DNA of 64,000 nt from Rhea pennata (GCF_028389875.1 NC_084669.1:7897501-7961500); one strand, 5' to 3'; positions 53,001 to 64,000 are shown, counted from the stretch's first letter. A program made the numbers and translations. Notes: generated by a model not told the origin, from the letters alone.

Positions 53001-53939
53001 CCTTGATCCCCATCTCCTCGGATTCATTTCAGACATGAACACAGGACTATAAGTCTTCAGGGTACTCATGTAACAAAAGATATCTCCTCTAAATTATGAC
53101 CAATATAAATGATTGTGTTAAGACTCCAAAAAGATGACTTACTGATTCCTTACTAGGATGTGGAGTGGATGGAGCCATGGAGCCATGGATTTGAAATTGG
53201 AGTCAAAAGATAGCTTGACTGAAGTCCTGTTCTCTTTTATATTTGAGACTTCTGAAGTGGGACTCTACTGTGTTATGTACCTGTTATTTCATTTAGAGTG
53301 AAGTTCTGTTTGACAGTGATTTTTTATTTTGCTTTATGGGGCCAATTACCTTGTTATAACAGTTTTTTTCTGTATTGAAATATTATTCACCCTTCAAACT
53401 TCAACTAAGAAAAAGAATTTAGTACACATAGCAAGTACCCAAGCAATTTGTAGATGGAAATGTAGCAAGGTATGGAGGATATTTAAAGCATTTCCTTTGA
53501 CCTCATTTTGAGAAGAGTTATTTGGAAAGCATCTTTATAGCCTGAATGTTACTTGAATCATTCTGGGATCAGAGTTCCCAGGGGTTTGACACTAACAGAG
53601 TTGCTTTCTAACTTTTTTAATGAGGAAGAATTCCTTTTTCAACTCTGGTGTAAACAAGAAACAGCTGCAGTGAATGCTCTGTAGGGTAATGGTTAGAGCA
53701 GGGGTCTGAGAATGAGGTGTGGCCCCACTGAGGTCAAGGGAAAAACTTTTTTATTTTCAGTATTTCACCACCCCCCCCTCAGTTCTTGTGCAATCTCCAT
53801 GATGGAACGTGGCCAAGTCCCAGATTTTCTGCGCTTCAGAGCTTCCATTTGTAAACTCAAGGGGGAAAGATACTTAGCTGCTGTGCACAGCACTTGGAGA
53901 TTTTTTAAAAAATTAAGATTGTAGGTATAAGCAAACTAT

Positions 53940-54260
53940 TTTCCTTTGTGATCTGCCTTTATTTGCAGTTGTGGTTTCAATAGATTCCTCAAACATTGGC
54001 TTATGTTTCTTGCATTGATTGGGATATTCTGCAGATAATTGTCTAGCAGGTGGTAAAGTCAGAACTAATCTATCAATTGGTTAAATTCCACCTAGTCCAA
54101 ATAATCCTGTTAGGAGCTATTTTGCCCTTTCAGCAGTCTTTTTAATTAATATTCAAGATTGTGCAGGCAGCCATGTTTCTACCCTGCTGAAGAATTAAGT
54201 GATTGTTTTAATTTAAAATTAGAATTAATTTCTAAGTGCCTTTTTTGTTCCATGTCAAAC
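53940..54260. promoter_or_regulatory. Candidate conserved non-coding element in intron 8
   Basis: The sequence is non-repetitive and dense in TAAT cores (TTTTTAATTAATATTC, GAATTAAGTG, AGAATTAATTTC). It includes ATTGATTGGG and CAGCAGGTGG-like sites, giving the texture of a developmental enhancer. Similar but weaker texture lies at 50,105-50,200, where TTTGATTAATCAAA is a perfect 14-bp palindrome. Neither call rests on an alignment. Confidence 0.3.
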
Positions 54261-54857
54261 ACACAGAACAACCTCTCAAAAACTTGCAATCAGTTTATCA
54301 CTATCTCTCTCTACTTTATCTGCTATGACTGTCTTGTCTAGTGTTGTCCTGACAGTATAGGATAAGATGGTACTTCAACTACGAGTGTAAGAAATTTCTG
54401 AACTGAACGGTACTCCTTATGAGAAATTGATTCCCATATGTCAGATTGCAGACTTAGGTTATAGACAATAAAGTTTTTTGTGGCGATGAAGACACTTTCA
54501 CACACATTGTAAGCAGAAACATATTTGCCGTGACCTGAAAGCAATTTATAAAGCTACTAGAAAGCACAGGACATCTCGAGGAAACTTTAGAATGAAAAGG
54601 TTTTCATTTAGTTCAAGAGAACTTTCTCCTCGTAAAGCATGAAACAAAGTGAATATGGATTTGCCACATTTGGTGAAGTATGTACTGAAGTCGTGTTACT
54701 TGATTTGTTTTAGTACTATATCCTTTTTCAGAAAGGACCAGATACAGATGGAGAGAAGGAAAAGGAAGCAGTGGATTTCTGCTCTCTCAGGCTGAACATA
54801 AACACAGGGAAGAAAAGAAATCTCAAATTATGACTTCGAACTATATTTTTGGAATAC

Positions 54858-54919
54858 AAAAAAAAAAAGAAAAAAACAAAAAAAAAACAAAAAAACAAAA
54901 AAAACAAAAACAAAAACCA
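54858..54919. repeat. A-rich (CAAAA)n-like repeat
   Basis: Runs of A broken by single C or G at irregular spacing extend for about 60 bases. Confidence 0.85.
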
Positions 54920-57297
54920 AGTTTTCACTTTGCTTTGAAAGTTCACAGTAGATAAACTGCTATGTTTACGCAAAGATGGCTTCTAAAGAAATGTTGTTTC
55001 TCTTACATGACAGGAGTGTAGCAGGCTTTTATTGTGTTGAGCAGTTCTTTACCAGTGATTTAGAGGTCTTTCTAAAGTACAGTTACTCAAAAATGTTATT
55101 TTTTTAAGAAGATAAAATATTAAATAAATGAGTTACAAGACAAAGGCAAACCTTCACAGCTTGGGTTGGGTGGCTGGCTTTGGTTCTGAACTTTTACTGC
55201 CTTTGAACAGTTTTTGCTTTACTAGTATAAGATACTGCAAATGTATTTGATTTGAGTAGGTGGATTTTGTGATGGGGGAACTGATGCAAAGTGCACATTT
55301 CAGCTGAAAACAGCCTACAAGGTTTTCTTGAGTACCAGTCTAGAATTCTAGTGTTGTTCAGAATGATTTGTTCCATGTAGCAAATTTACATTAGGTAACG
55401 TCTGTACAACTCGCAACAGGAGGATATGCAGTGAGCACAATGAGCAGAGAGTACATGTGAGGTCTCCTCGCATCCACATGCAACCCCACTGTGGCGCGCT
55501 GTGCTCCACATCTGCTTCCAATGAGTTCCTTGCCATTCAAAACACAAGGCTTGCAGCATGGGCAGCACTCCATGGTAACTGCTCTTTTCCTACAATAAAC
55601 AGGAGGCAGATCACCCCATTTTCACTGTGTAGGACAGACAGGAGGAAGGCAGACTGTTTCACAGAAGTCACTGTAGCTGTTCCCTGCAGTCACAGTGGTT
55701 ATCATTTTTGTGCTACTGTGCAACTGTACCACACAGTGGGCTGTGTGTTATAGTAGATTTTTTGTATTTGTTATGAAACAAATACAGTACTAGAGCCTGT
55801 ATTTGTTGTTTCCTCTTCATCAGATACTTCCAGTTCTTTATTACCTGCCTTATAACACAGCTTCGTCCAATGAAGTGTTGATTATTCATTTTATTAGTAT
55901 TAAGGTCACATCAATTGACTCTTCTTCGCACACAGTCATGTAGGCTGCATTGTGAATAGCAGCTCAGCACAGTCAGCAGGCTTCTCTTTCTGTCCATGCA
56001 GATAGAGTTGCTTTCTAAGAAAACTCACTTGAAGTGTCCATGAAAAGTGTTGGGTAGAATGCTTACTTCAAACCTGAATTAGCTGGTGTTTCTTAAAATC
56101 CAGTTGTTAGGGAAAAAAAAAGCCACACAGCAGTGCAGTGGCACTGGACAGAAAGAACCATGTGTCAGTAACTAGAATCTGTAATTTTGGCCCAAGAATG
56201 AATAGTACAGGAAGCTGAAAAGATCTCATGGAGCTTTTATATTTCTAAAATTTCTTTCTTGAAACACCTTGCTCTTGCTGTGTTTTAACAATCTGAGGGA
56301 GTATATCTCTGTTCTCAGACTGTTTTTTTTTTCCTGCCAGCATGCTTTGCTGACCTCTGCACATTCATCTGAAATCTTAACCTGACCCAGTCCCTGTTTC
56401 TCCCTTAAAAATGGAGATAGCTGAATTCAAGAGTGGAAGCCCCTGTTGGTGGGGGCACCCTTTTACCTGAAAAGCACATCAATATGGGAAATAAATTCCT
56501 TGGGGAGTTTTGTTGGCAGGAAGCAATTTTTTTTTCTTGAAATTCCTAAATGGACTTAAGCAGATCCTGTCACCTAAGGAACTGCACATGCTGACGGCTT
56601 CTGCACCTCTTAGGTTAAACCTAGAGATGCATGTGACATTTGTATCATTTGTAACAATGTCATGTCTCTTCACCATTTGATTTTTTTTTTTAATTTACCC
56701 ACTTCCCATATCAAAAATATAACTGAGGAAGAGGAAAGAATACAAACATTAGAAGTAAAAGACTGAAATTGCACCAATATGCCTTTCCCCGGGGTAAGTA
56801 CATACACTGGTTGCACAAACACAGACTGAAATTCATTTTCCAGATGCACTCCATCATTCAGATATCTGCATAACCGTCAGATAATGCGATTTGTGCCAGT
56901 GTGCAGATGTGTTAGTGGAAATTGTGACTTCGTAGACATTTTTTCCCTCGGCCCTATGCTCTTTCAGTTTCTTCAGAGCTCCCAGAATAGGAATCAGATT
57001 GTTTACATTTCAAGGAAGCAAAATTGCAGAGATGCATTCAAATTCTGAATGCTGCTAACGTGCAGGTAATTTAGGTGTAGTGGCAGGTTCTTCTTTCAAC
57101 AAACACCTGGTTCATTTCAGTGTACACTTAGCTCTTGTAAAATTTTACTCTTAAATTTGCTTTCCCCTTCCTTCTCACCTCCCCCCCCCCATATTCATGC
57201 CATGTTAATTTCTTCATTTTGTTTCCAGTTGCCCCCCTTTTTAGGAAGGCATTAATCTTTCTTTAATGATTGTTGGGGATATTTTTTGTTTTGACAG

Positions 57298-57444
57298 ATG
57301 TTTATTGAACAGAACAAGATGAAAAGGCAAAGTCAGCTGCTTCTGCAAAATTCTGCTCCTGATCAACAACTTTTGAAAGCTTTGGATGAGAATGCTAAGC
57401 TGACTCATACATTAGAAAAAGAGAGACTTCAGCATCAACAAAAG
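57298..57444 (+). CDS. SHTN1: SHTN1 coding exon 9 (residues 238-286)
   Basis: It encodes MFIEQNKMKRQSQLLLQNSA, then PDQQLLKALDENAKL, then THTLEKERLQHQQK. Ser249 of mammalian shootin1, the second Pak1 phosphosite, is the Ser of KRQS (AGT, 57,331-57,333), with the basic residues before it kept. The acceptor ends TTTTGACAG. The donor is AAG|GTAAAA, weaker than consensus. Both ends are in phase 0, so skipping this exon would keep the frame. Confidence 0.97.
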
Positions 57445-58794
57445 GTAAAACAAGATTACTTTTTATTCTACCTCATGCAGAAGTTTTTGAAGTCTTCCTG
57501 AACTTAATGGGTGATACAAATTGTAATGTATTTGCCACGTTCAGAATTATGAAAGATCTTGTCCCCCCAGAAGTGTTTATAGTCTAAAAATTAAGCTTCA
57601 GAGAAGATTGCAATCTCCTTCTTCTGGGTTACTGGTAAGATGTGAGTGCAAAACCTCCAGGCTGAAGTTTCTGGTTTAAGCAAGTATTTTATTTTGGATA
57701 CCTCTAAAGCCCAAGTTTAATTATAAGCATTAGATGAAGTTCCATTACATGGAGAAGATATGACAGGAGAGTGTTTTGGACCATGAGGAGTATAAAGGTT
57801 GTTGTTCTAGGATAAACTAAAAAGACCAGAGGCAAGATGTAGGCAGTTTATATTTGTAGTCTGGTCTCTTGCTAAACAAATATATAGAGGAGCTAGACAT
57901 ACTGGAGCAAGGAAAAGCCAAGTAAGTGCTGCAAAATGGCATGAGAGGATCAAAAGTTATAGGATCTAAACAAATGCAATTTTTGAAATAGGATAATTAG
58001 ATCAATCTTTAACTCTGAGAAATATCTATTGCTTCGCTGAGAGCATGAAAATGAGCTTCCTCATAGATGTGAGATCTATTCTTGTAAATCTTGTTAATAT
58101 ATTAATGTTAGAAAGAGGTACATAGTTTCTGTGCTTTCATGAATACAGCAACACTGAGACTGTATTTAATCTCTCATACTTTTGAATAGATATTTTAGGA
58201 GAATAATTGCCAGTTCTATAAAGTGGCAATTTATAGAAGACTTCTAGTTTTTGGCTTCTTCAAGACCAGACCAAATTTTATGTATTTAAAGGGGTTTGGA
58301 AGTGATCGCTACTGGACAGCTGAATGCTGCCTCTCAACCTGATTTTCCTTAATTCACCTATTGACATCTGTGAGACTTTTGACAAGAGAGTTTAAATAAC
58401 AAACTATCAGTGGAAGCTGTCATTAAGAGAAGAAGAATATTAATATTCTTCTACTTCAAATGAAAAAGCATTCTGAAATGGAGCCTCTTCAAATGAGGCA
58501 ACAAAAACTCTATAAAAGGAAAAAGGGAAAATCTTATAGTGTAGGTACTTTTGGGCTGTTTTCCAAGGAGGGTGGGGGTAGAAGTAGGATTAGAGTAGAA
58601 GATCTGACATGTCTCAAAATGATCTATCTAGCTCTCATTGAAAAAAAAAAAATCTGCCTTCTCTGTGGGAACTATAGATCACTGTATACTAACATCATAT
58701 TTTCAGGAATTGCCATGTCTGATAGATTATTCATCAAAGGGAAGGACAGAAAATACCTTTTACTGTAATGAATGCTGTTGGTTGCCACCTGCAG
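57445..58794 (+). other. SHTN1 intron 9 (about 1.35 kb)
   Basis: The intron is AT-rich and non-coding, with nothing recognisable apart from an A12 run near 58,639-58,651. Confidence 0.85.
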
Positions 58795-58948
58795 GTCAAA
58801 GAATTGGAAGAGCAGCTAGAAAATCAAGTACTACATAAGGAGATCAGTCGTCTTAAACAACAACTAGAACTTTTGGAAGAAGATAAAAAGGAACTAGAGC
58901 TTAAGTGTCAGAACTCTGAAGAAAAAGCTAGAGACCTAAAGCATTCAG
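58795..58948 (+). CDS. SHTN1: SHTN1 coding exon 10 (residues 287-337 plus first base of 338)
   Basis: It encodes VKELEEQLENQVLHKEISRL, then KQQLELLEEDKKELELKCQ, then NSEEKARDLKHS, the last strong coiled-coil block and nearly identical to mammals. The acceptor GCCACCTGCAG is pyrimidine-poor for a vertebrate intron. The donor is G|GTAAAA. The segment lies in the part of shootin1 reported to contact cortactin. Confidence 0.97.
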
Positions 58949-59210
58949 GTAAAATTATGTAATGAATTTCAGTTTAGAAGCACACTTGGGTGTGAATGGT
59001 GCATATCTAGAATTACACAAGTTATATTTGACACCCCAAAAGCAATAGCTGTTGTATAGCTGAGATCCAAACCTGTACTTAACAAGACTAGGTTCAGTAG
59101 CTGTCTTCAGCCACAGCATACTATGTCCAGAATGTATTTGAAAGAACCTTTTAAAATTTCTGTAAGATATAAAGTGTTGTTAAATTGCACTGAGTCTTAC
59201 ATGTGAGTGC

Positions 59211-59237
59211 GTATGTATATATGTGTGTGTGTGTGTT
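59211..59237. repeat. (TA)n/(TG)n dinucleotide microsatellite
   Basis: GTATGTATATATG leads into about seven TG units. Confidence 0.85.
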
Positions 59238-60191
59238 TCTATGTGAAAGAAAGAGTACTTCCTATTCAGTGCGAATGTACTAGTTTAAATGTACCCCTTT
59301 TCCTAGTTTTAAAAACAAATAAAATTAGATAACTGTAGTCATTCTTCTGCAAAGATGAAGGATGGTTTATCAGATTATGGAGTCTCCATTGCGTGAACTG
59401 TACAAAAATGTGCCAAGATTATCAAGCTATCCAAGTACTTAGTACTTGTTTGCCCTTTAAAATTAATTTATCAATGTAAAAATTATATTGAGTTTAACTA
59501 TTTTTTTCGTTTGCTTTAAATGCAAATGTTAAGTTTAAATAAATTTTAAACTGTAATTTGAAATAGAATTTAATATATGATTCTATCATCACAAGACCTG
59601 AAGAACCATATCCACTTTGGAAATCATATTTTGTACTTCTGACTGAATTCCTGCTGAATTCACAAGAAATTGCTAAAAGTTTTTGTTACCAGAAGAAATT
59701 TAAGACATTTTTCCTCTGTTTCTACCCTTCCCCAGTTAATTGCATTTGACATTCCAAGTGCAGAAAAGTAAGTAGTTTCCACATTTGTTTAGACAGGAAT
59801 TGGACATAACAGGGAAAAAAATCCTTTCTCTTTTTGGCTTTTTTGTTAGGAGTGAAAAAACACTAAAGCCCATCAGCAAGATGCAAGTATAGGGCTAGAA
59901 ACTGCAATGGTTTATGTCCTCATCTTTGTTTAGTTCATTCTAAAATGCAAACTCAAATAGATTTTAAGGTGAACATGATGCATTTTTTTTCCTGCACTAT
60001 CATTTTATATGAAGAATTCAATATGAAGAAACATGTGATTTTAATTCCAAAAGTAACACGGTTATTGGTAGCTAGTCTAATAGGAATCCTGTGCATTTAG
60101 AACACTGTTCTTTGTGAAGAATGTTGTTGAAAAGTAGGAGTTCCTAGTAATTAAGTGGATTAATCTTGTCTGTTTTCCAGTTAGTTAGTAG

Positions 60192-60193
<2 letters not shown>

Positions 60194-60222
<29 letters not shown>
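60194..60222. repeat. Poly(T) run, about 29 bases
   Basis: It is an uninterrupted T homopolymer near the 3' end of intron 10. It lies too far from the acceptor (60,310-60,311) to be its main pyrimidine tract. Confidence 0.85.
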
Positions 60223-60225
<3 letters not shown>

Positions 60226-60311
60226 TAAACCAGCAGAATATTTCTTAGAGCTTTAGCAGCAGATGTGGGAGGCAGAGAACTCACTCTGGTTTATTTTATT
60301 TTCTTTCACAG

Positions 60312-60418
60312 TTGATGAACTTCAAAAACGAGTACACCAGTCAGAAAATCCTGCACCACCACCTCCACCGCCACCACCTCCTCCTCTCCCTCCCCCCCCC
60401 TCCTCCTAACCCGATACG
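60312..60418 (+). CDS. SHTN1: SHTN1 coding exon 11, polyproline segment, with an apparent +1 frameshift
   Basis: It encodes V-DELQKRVHQSENPA (residues 338-352) and then a proline run, the shootin segment that could bind SH3, EVH1 or profilin-type partners. As written, the C9 run at 60,392-60,400 shifts the frame and gives TAA at 60,407-60,409, ending the protein at about residue 369. Past the run, the sequence in the frame one base back reads PPPNPI plus the first two bases of Arg, up to the donor GTATGT at 60,419, and joins exon 12 exactly as in mammals. Eight C would restore the normal frame. This could be a sequencing error, a real allele or a broken gene; the conserved codons after it favour error. 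Confidence 0.93.
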
Positions 60419-62294
60419 GTATGTGCTTAAATCAAGAGTCGCAGCATTGATGTTCTTTGCTGAAGCAGAATGCATTGCATGAGCTTCCATTCAAGCAGGA
60501 AAAATGTCTTTAAAGAAAAAAGGTTTTCTCTACCTATCTTGGGCTTCATTCCTTTCTTTTTACCAACAGGACACTTTCTGCCCCAGTGGGTAACAAACCC
60601 ACAGCCTGACCAATTTCGAACAGTGTCTCCCTTCCCAAGCCTAATGAATTGTCTAGACTGTGACTTTGGGAGGAGGGATACCTGTCTCCTCTAAATTTGA
60701 GATTTTTTTTTTTTTTTGATTCACCTGATAGCTGTAATTATAAACTTGAGAAGTGCTTATCTGAATCTGCTGCTAAGAATACCCCTTTGAAGGAAAGGAT
60801 ATGTTGGATTACTGTGTGTCCTTTCCTGTCAGATACTGGTGATGAAAATGCTGACTCCATTGAGTTCCCACATTTGCTTTCATAACTTATAAAGAAAAGA
60901 CCCTGTTACTGGGCAGTTTTGGTGAAATGACCAAAATCAAGACCAAGTTTTTCAAAAGCAGCTTAAAAGACCAATGTGATATAACTTTCATTAGAGCCAA
61001 ATTAGTGGAGCCCTAAATTGTGCTTAGGTAATTTTAGGAACTCAGTTAATCTTCATGTTGGGACTGCTTAGATACTTGAAATAAAATACCTACTCCAGTG
61101 CACTGCTGGACTAGAAAGACAAGAAGTTCACATCCCCTTTTCTGTCATGACAGTTACAATTTGTTTTGGAAAATTATTTTTCCAGAAGTGTTGAAGATCC
61201 AGGAGCTCTCCCAGTCTTGCGTAAACACTTGTTTTTGAACATCCTCCTCTTTTTTTAAAGAAGAAGAAAAAAAAAAGACTGATACTTTCTAACTTGCTGT
61301 ATTAGAAATTACACTCAAGAGTCTTGTTAACTACTGAATTAAATATAGAAATGCTGGTGATTGTTAGGGAGAATTCATGCCTTTGTGCATCTTGTTCTGT
61401 TTTAAAAATTCAAATCAAAATGTTTTCTGAACAACAGTTTTTGCTCGTTTGCTCCTTTTACCTCCATTAACTCTTCTGGCTTATCTGTTCCTTTCTCACT
61501 GCTGTGTAGTATGAATTAAATTGTGGGGTTTTGCATTTTTAAGTTTGAGTCCTTTATTAATCAGAAAAGATGACACACTTTAAGCCTTGCTAAACTAGAG
61601 TAATTTTTCAAACATCGTGAGGTTCGTGTGTGTATAAAGGTTGTTTTAAAAGCTAGGTATTGAATGCTGCTTTTTTTTTCTGCTGTTGGGTTATGACCCC
61701 TTATCTCAGTGAGGTCACTGTCCTTCTCTGTAATGATCAATACTCAGAAAAGAATGCCCAGCTGACACATTAGATATGTGTTAGTACTTATACATGGGCT
61801 TTAAAATGAATCATTTCCTTGGCTGGACTTTGATGTTTTGATTATACTTAATGATAACTATTTGATGCTAAGAAGATTACAAACAGAAGTCTTGGAGTTG
61901 GTGAGGAGATACTGATTAACATATTTAAGTGTCCTTTGAAGAATAATATTTTACTTTAATATCAGTAACTCTTCCTTCCTTTTATTATGCCAGGGCAGCT
62001 TTGATTTATCATGCATCACAATGAGGTACTATCTTCTAATTCAAAGTTGAAGTGTTTTGGTTTGTGTTTAACCTCCGTTAAAAAGAAATAAAAAATCTGG
62101 TGTATTTTGAGGGGAGACATTATGGGGAATAATTCACAACATACATCTGCATTTACAAATTGTTAAATGAACCTTTTGTAAGTACCTGTTTAATCAGGTA
62201 GTAAGCAATCTGTTTGTGTGTCATGTTCAGAATTCATTCTAACAGTGTGTAATAAAGGACAGAATGACAGTCTGCAGTTTCCTTTTCCTGAAAG
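60419..62294 (+). other. SHTN1 intron 11 (about 1.9 kb)
   Basis: The intron is AT-rich and non-coding. It has a T14 run near 60,704-60,718 and an A-rich stretch near 61,257-61,277. No repeat family is recognised. Confidence 0.85.
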
Positions 62295-62377
62295 GTCTCT
62301 CATGTCGATGATTCGTAAGAGATCTCACTCCAACACCAGTGTGAGCAAGAAGGAGAAACCTCCTCAGCAGGATTCAG
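62295..62377 (+). CDS. SHTN1: SHTN1 coding exon 12 (residues 372-400), last exon in window
   Basis: It completes Arg and encodes SLMSMIRKRSHSNTSVSKKE and KPPQQDS. The SLMSMIRKRS block is identical to mammalian shootin-1, while the Ser/Lys-rich part after it is diverged. The acceptor is TCCTGAAAG, with a purine-rich end. The donor is G|GTATGA. The next exon, expected to encode a segment beginning around EEVTDLKRQAVEEMMDRIKK in mammals, is not found before 64,000. Confidence 0.95.
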
Positions 62378-64000
62378 GTATGACTCATATTCTTTCAATG
62401 TTATGTAGATTATTTTCTAGGTACTGCAGTGCTCCTAGTGAAAATGAACTGCAGGTATAGATACTCATGCGTGAAGTGGGACCACCATCTATGTCCTCAG
62501 TGTATTCATCTACCCTACAGTCCAGAAATATGACTACAGCCTAGGTATATGTACTCTGAGATAGCAAGTGATATCTTTGTAGATTTGGTATTACAAATTT
62601 CCTCCAGACCCCCCAAAAGTTTGCATAGTGTCTTTTGCCATTGGTGCCCCCACAACTAAGCTGGTGATCAGCAGCCAATTTAATTTTTCTGAATGTTTAT
62701 TTTAGTATGAACAATATTTGAGGCTGCAGATCTAAAAACATTAGAGCAGACCCTCTACTTGTCGTAGCTGAAAATAAGTTCTGATCTTCCTTCCTGTTGC
62801 TCTAATGCTTATCAGATACACAGCTGAGCTGATTTCCATCGCAAATCTGGCAGAAAAATGTATCCTCTTTCCCCCACTTTGGGGGGTGTGGTGGTTCATA
62901 TTTATTTAGGCTCACAGAAGTACCTGACAAGTTGAGCAGTCACCTGACAACAGAGATGTACTGGGTGAGATGAATCGAGGAGGAGCAGGGTGGATGGCAC
63001 CATACTGTTACGGTGAATTGATGGAGCTTTTTGAGTTGTACCGCAGGAGTTTGGTACTGTCTGTAGCTATTGTACTATAGCAGTGTTGAGAAGCTCACTC
63101 TGTGCCTATCAACTGGATGTGCTACAGCACGTCCAGTGCTCTACATATCCACAGGTTACCCAGAAGAAGCAAAAATACTAAAGGCAAACCCAACAATCTT
63201 TAAGCAGAGTGCAAGTTATATACAAGATAATACAGGGAAATTTTTGACTACCGGATAGCTTCTTTTTTGTGATTCTTTTTTCTGTCCAGAGCCTCTCTCC
63301 AAAACTAGTTTGTTCAATGCTTCAGTTTCGTATCTCATTTTTTTGTCTTATATAATTACCACTCAAAGCTGGCTTGCTCTCCATGTGAAGTAATAGCTAA
63401 AATTGCATTTTATTGATGTTAATGGAAGCTGGGAACTAAGTAGGGTGAGAAGAGGAGATAAGTAGATTTACAAATCATTGTGAGTGCCTGAAAAGTCAGA
63501 GCTAGTCAGACCAGCGCTGCAGTCAAATAACCAAGATTCCCCTCTTTGTGTGGCTCTTCATCCTGACACAGCAGTTTGTTTGCAGTGAATTGTTTAACTT
63601 GTTTGCTGTCCTTTAAACAAATCAAGAGGCTGCAGAGTGGAACTTGGCTCAAATTATGTGTTTGCTTCTTTTCAAGAAGGCACAGGTTATGGTTGTAACT
63701 GTGAAAGAAAAGTCACTATTAGTAGACTGTAACTTTATACAAGCATGGTTGGATTGTTAGATGGAACCAACAGGCAGAAGATAGGGGAAAGGAAGTTCTA
63801 CATGTGCCATTTTTTAGGTGTGGAAATGAGGAATAGAATTATTTGGGCAGACCCCTTGAGGGGTCTTTGGCAACTGGTTACCAGTCTGAGAGATAAAAGG
63901 TTGTTGGTCTGGGGAAAAAAAAATAACAGTGACCTTGTACCTAGATCACTGATGAAGAATCAATCATGTTTTTCAAGTTCAATTATGTAGCCTTCATTTA
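62378..64000 (+). other. SHTN1 intron 12, 5' part
   Basis: The stretch is AT-rich and non-coding up to the window edge. I see no following shootin exon, repeat family or RNA gene. Retention of this intron would add 20-odd codons and stop at TAG 62,458-62,460. Confidence 0.8.

Larger units (their letters stand above)
47982..57297 (+). other. SHTN1 intron 8 (about 9.3 kb)
   Basis: The intron is long and non-coding. It holds a T8A28 run (48,621-48,656), a doubled CTGTGATAACTC (48,659-48,684), a purine-rich stretch (49,935-50,075), several TAAT-rich non-repeat stretches that look like conserved elements (50,105-50,200; 51,100-51,740; 53,940-54,260), an A/C-rich repeat (54,858-54,919) and a C10 run at 57,181-57,190. 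I found no shootin exon or transposon in it. Confidence 0.8.
58949..60311 (+). other. SHTN1 intron 10 (about 1.4 kb)
   Basis: The intron is non-coding. It has a TA/TG dinucleotide repeat (59,211-59,237) and a T29 run (60,194-60,222) about 90 bases before the exon 11 acceptor. Confidence 0.85.
13725..64000 (+). other. SHTN1: SHTN1 (shootin-1) gene, 5' part, 12 coding exons, continues past the window
   Basis: Shootin-1 is a cytoplasmic neuronal protein of axonal growth cones. In mammals it acts as a clutch: it binds retrograde-flowing F-actin through cortactin and links it to L1-CAM, so that actin flow gives traction for axon outgrowth and polarity. I identify the gene from near-identity to mammalian shootin-1 across twelve exons, for example MNSSDEEKQL, IGEYEELRAEN, MVIEEV, RISMLYMAKLGP, AVEEYEEL and SLMSMIRKRS. 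All junctions are GT-AG, phases match throughout, and the join gives 400 codons plus one base. The N-terminal 340 residues or so are predominantly coiled coil, followed by polyproline and a basic, Ser-rich tail. The long mammalian form is about 630 residues, so the C-terminal third and the 3' UTR are outside. The gene is compact compared with mammals, as expected in a bird. One frame break lies in exon 11. Confidence 0.97.

Noticed and set aside
1..64000. Endogenous retroviral sequences, tRNA genes, CRISPR arrays or a bacterial-type system
   Set aside because: I saw no LTR pairs, viral coding, cloverleaf-type tRNA boxes or regularly spaced repeats other than the minisatellite. All coding signal is one spliced vertebrate gene.

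Overview
The window is a stretch of vertebrate nuclear DNA, almost certainly from a bird. Small coding exons with GT-AG junctions are scattered through long AT-rich introns, there is a CpG-island promoter, and two insertions have the sequence of avian CR1 retrotransposon 3' ends. There is no sign of operons, CRISPR arrays or other prokaryotic features. The only protein gene I can support is SHTN1 (shootin-1, KIAA1598), the neuronal clutch protein that couples actin retrograde flow to L1-type adhesion molecules. It lies on the + strand and runs out of the window at the right edge.

Layout. 1-12,600 is upstream intergenic DNA with no recognised gene; it holds one CR1 fragment, a pyrimidine-rich tract and a long poly(T). 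12,610-12,960 is a separate GC-rich block. 12,990-13,495 is a degenerate minisatellite that ends where the main CpG island (about 13,480-14,110) begins. Exon 1 starts translation at 13,725. Eleven further coding exons follow at 24,867, 33,036, 37,221, 39,460, 43,046, 44,152, 47,887, 57,298, 58,795, 60,312 and 62,295. Their phases all match when joined and give about the first 400 residues: a long coiled coil, a proline-rich segment and the start of the basic tail. About 230 C-terminal residues, by comparison with the roughly 630-residue mammalian long form, should lie beyond 64,000.

The two Pak1 phosphosites described for mammalian shootin1, Ser101 and Ser249, fall at exactly those residue numbers here, which supports the exon model. 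The main anomaly is in exon 11. A run of nine C in the polyproline codons puts the reading frame one base out and creates a TAA, although the codons after it and exon 12 are conserved in the original frame. An assembly or homopolymer error is most likely, but a real frameshift allele cannot be excluded.

Other points of interest are two upstream ATGs before the start codon, a perfect 30-bp palindrome beside a CR1 insertion, several non-repeat intronic stretches that look like conserved enhancers, and unusually many long poly(T)/poly(A) tracts for a bird. I found no undescribed multi-gene system.
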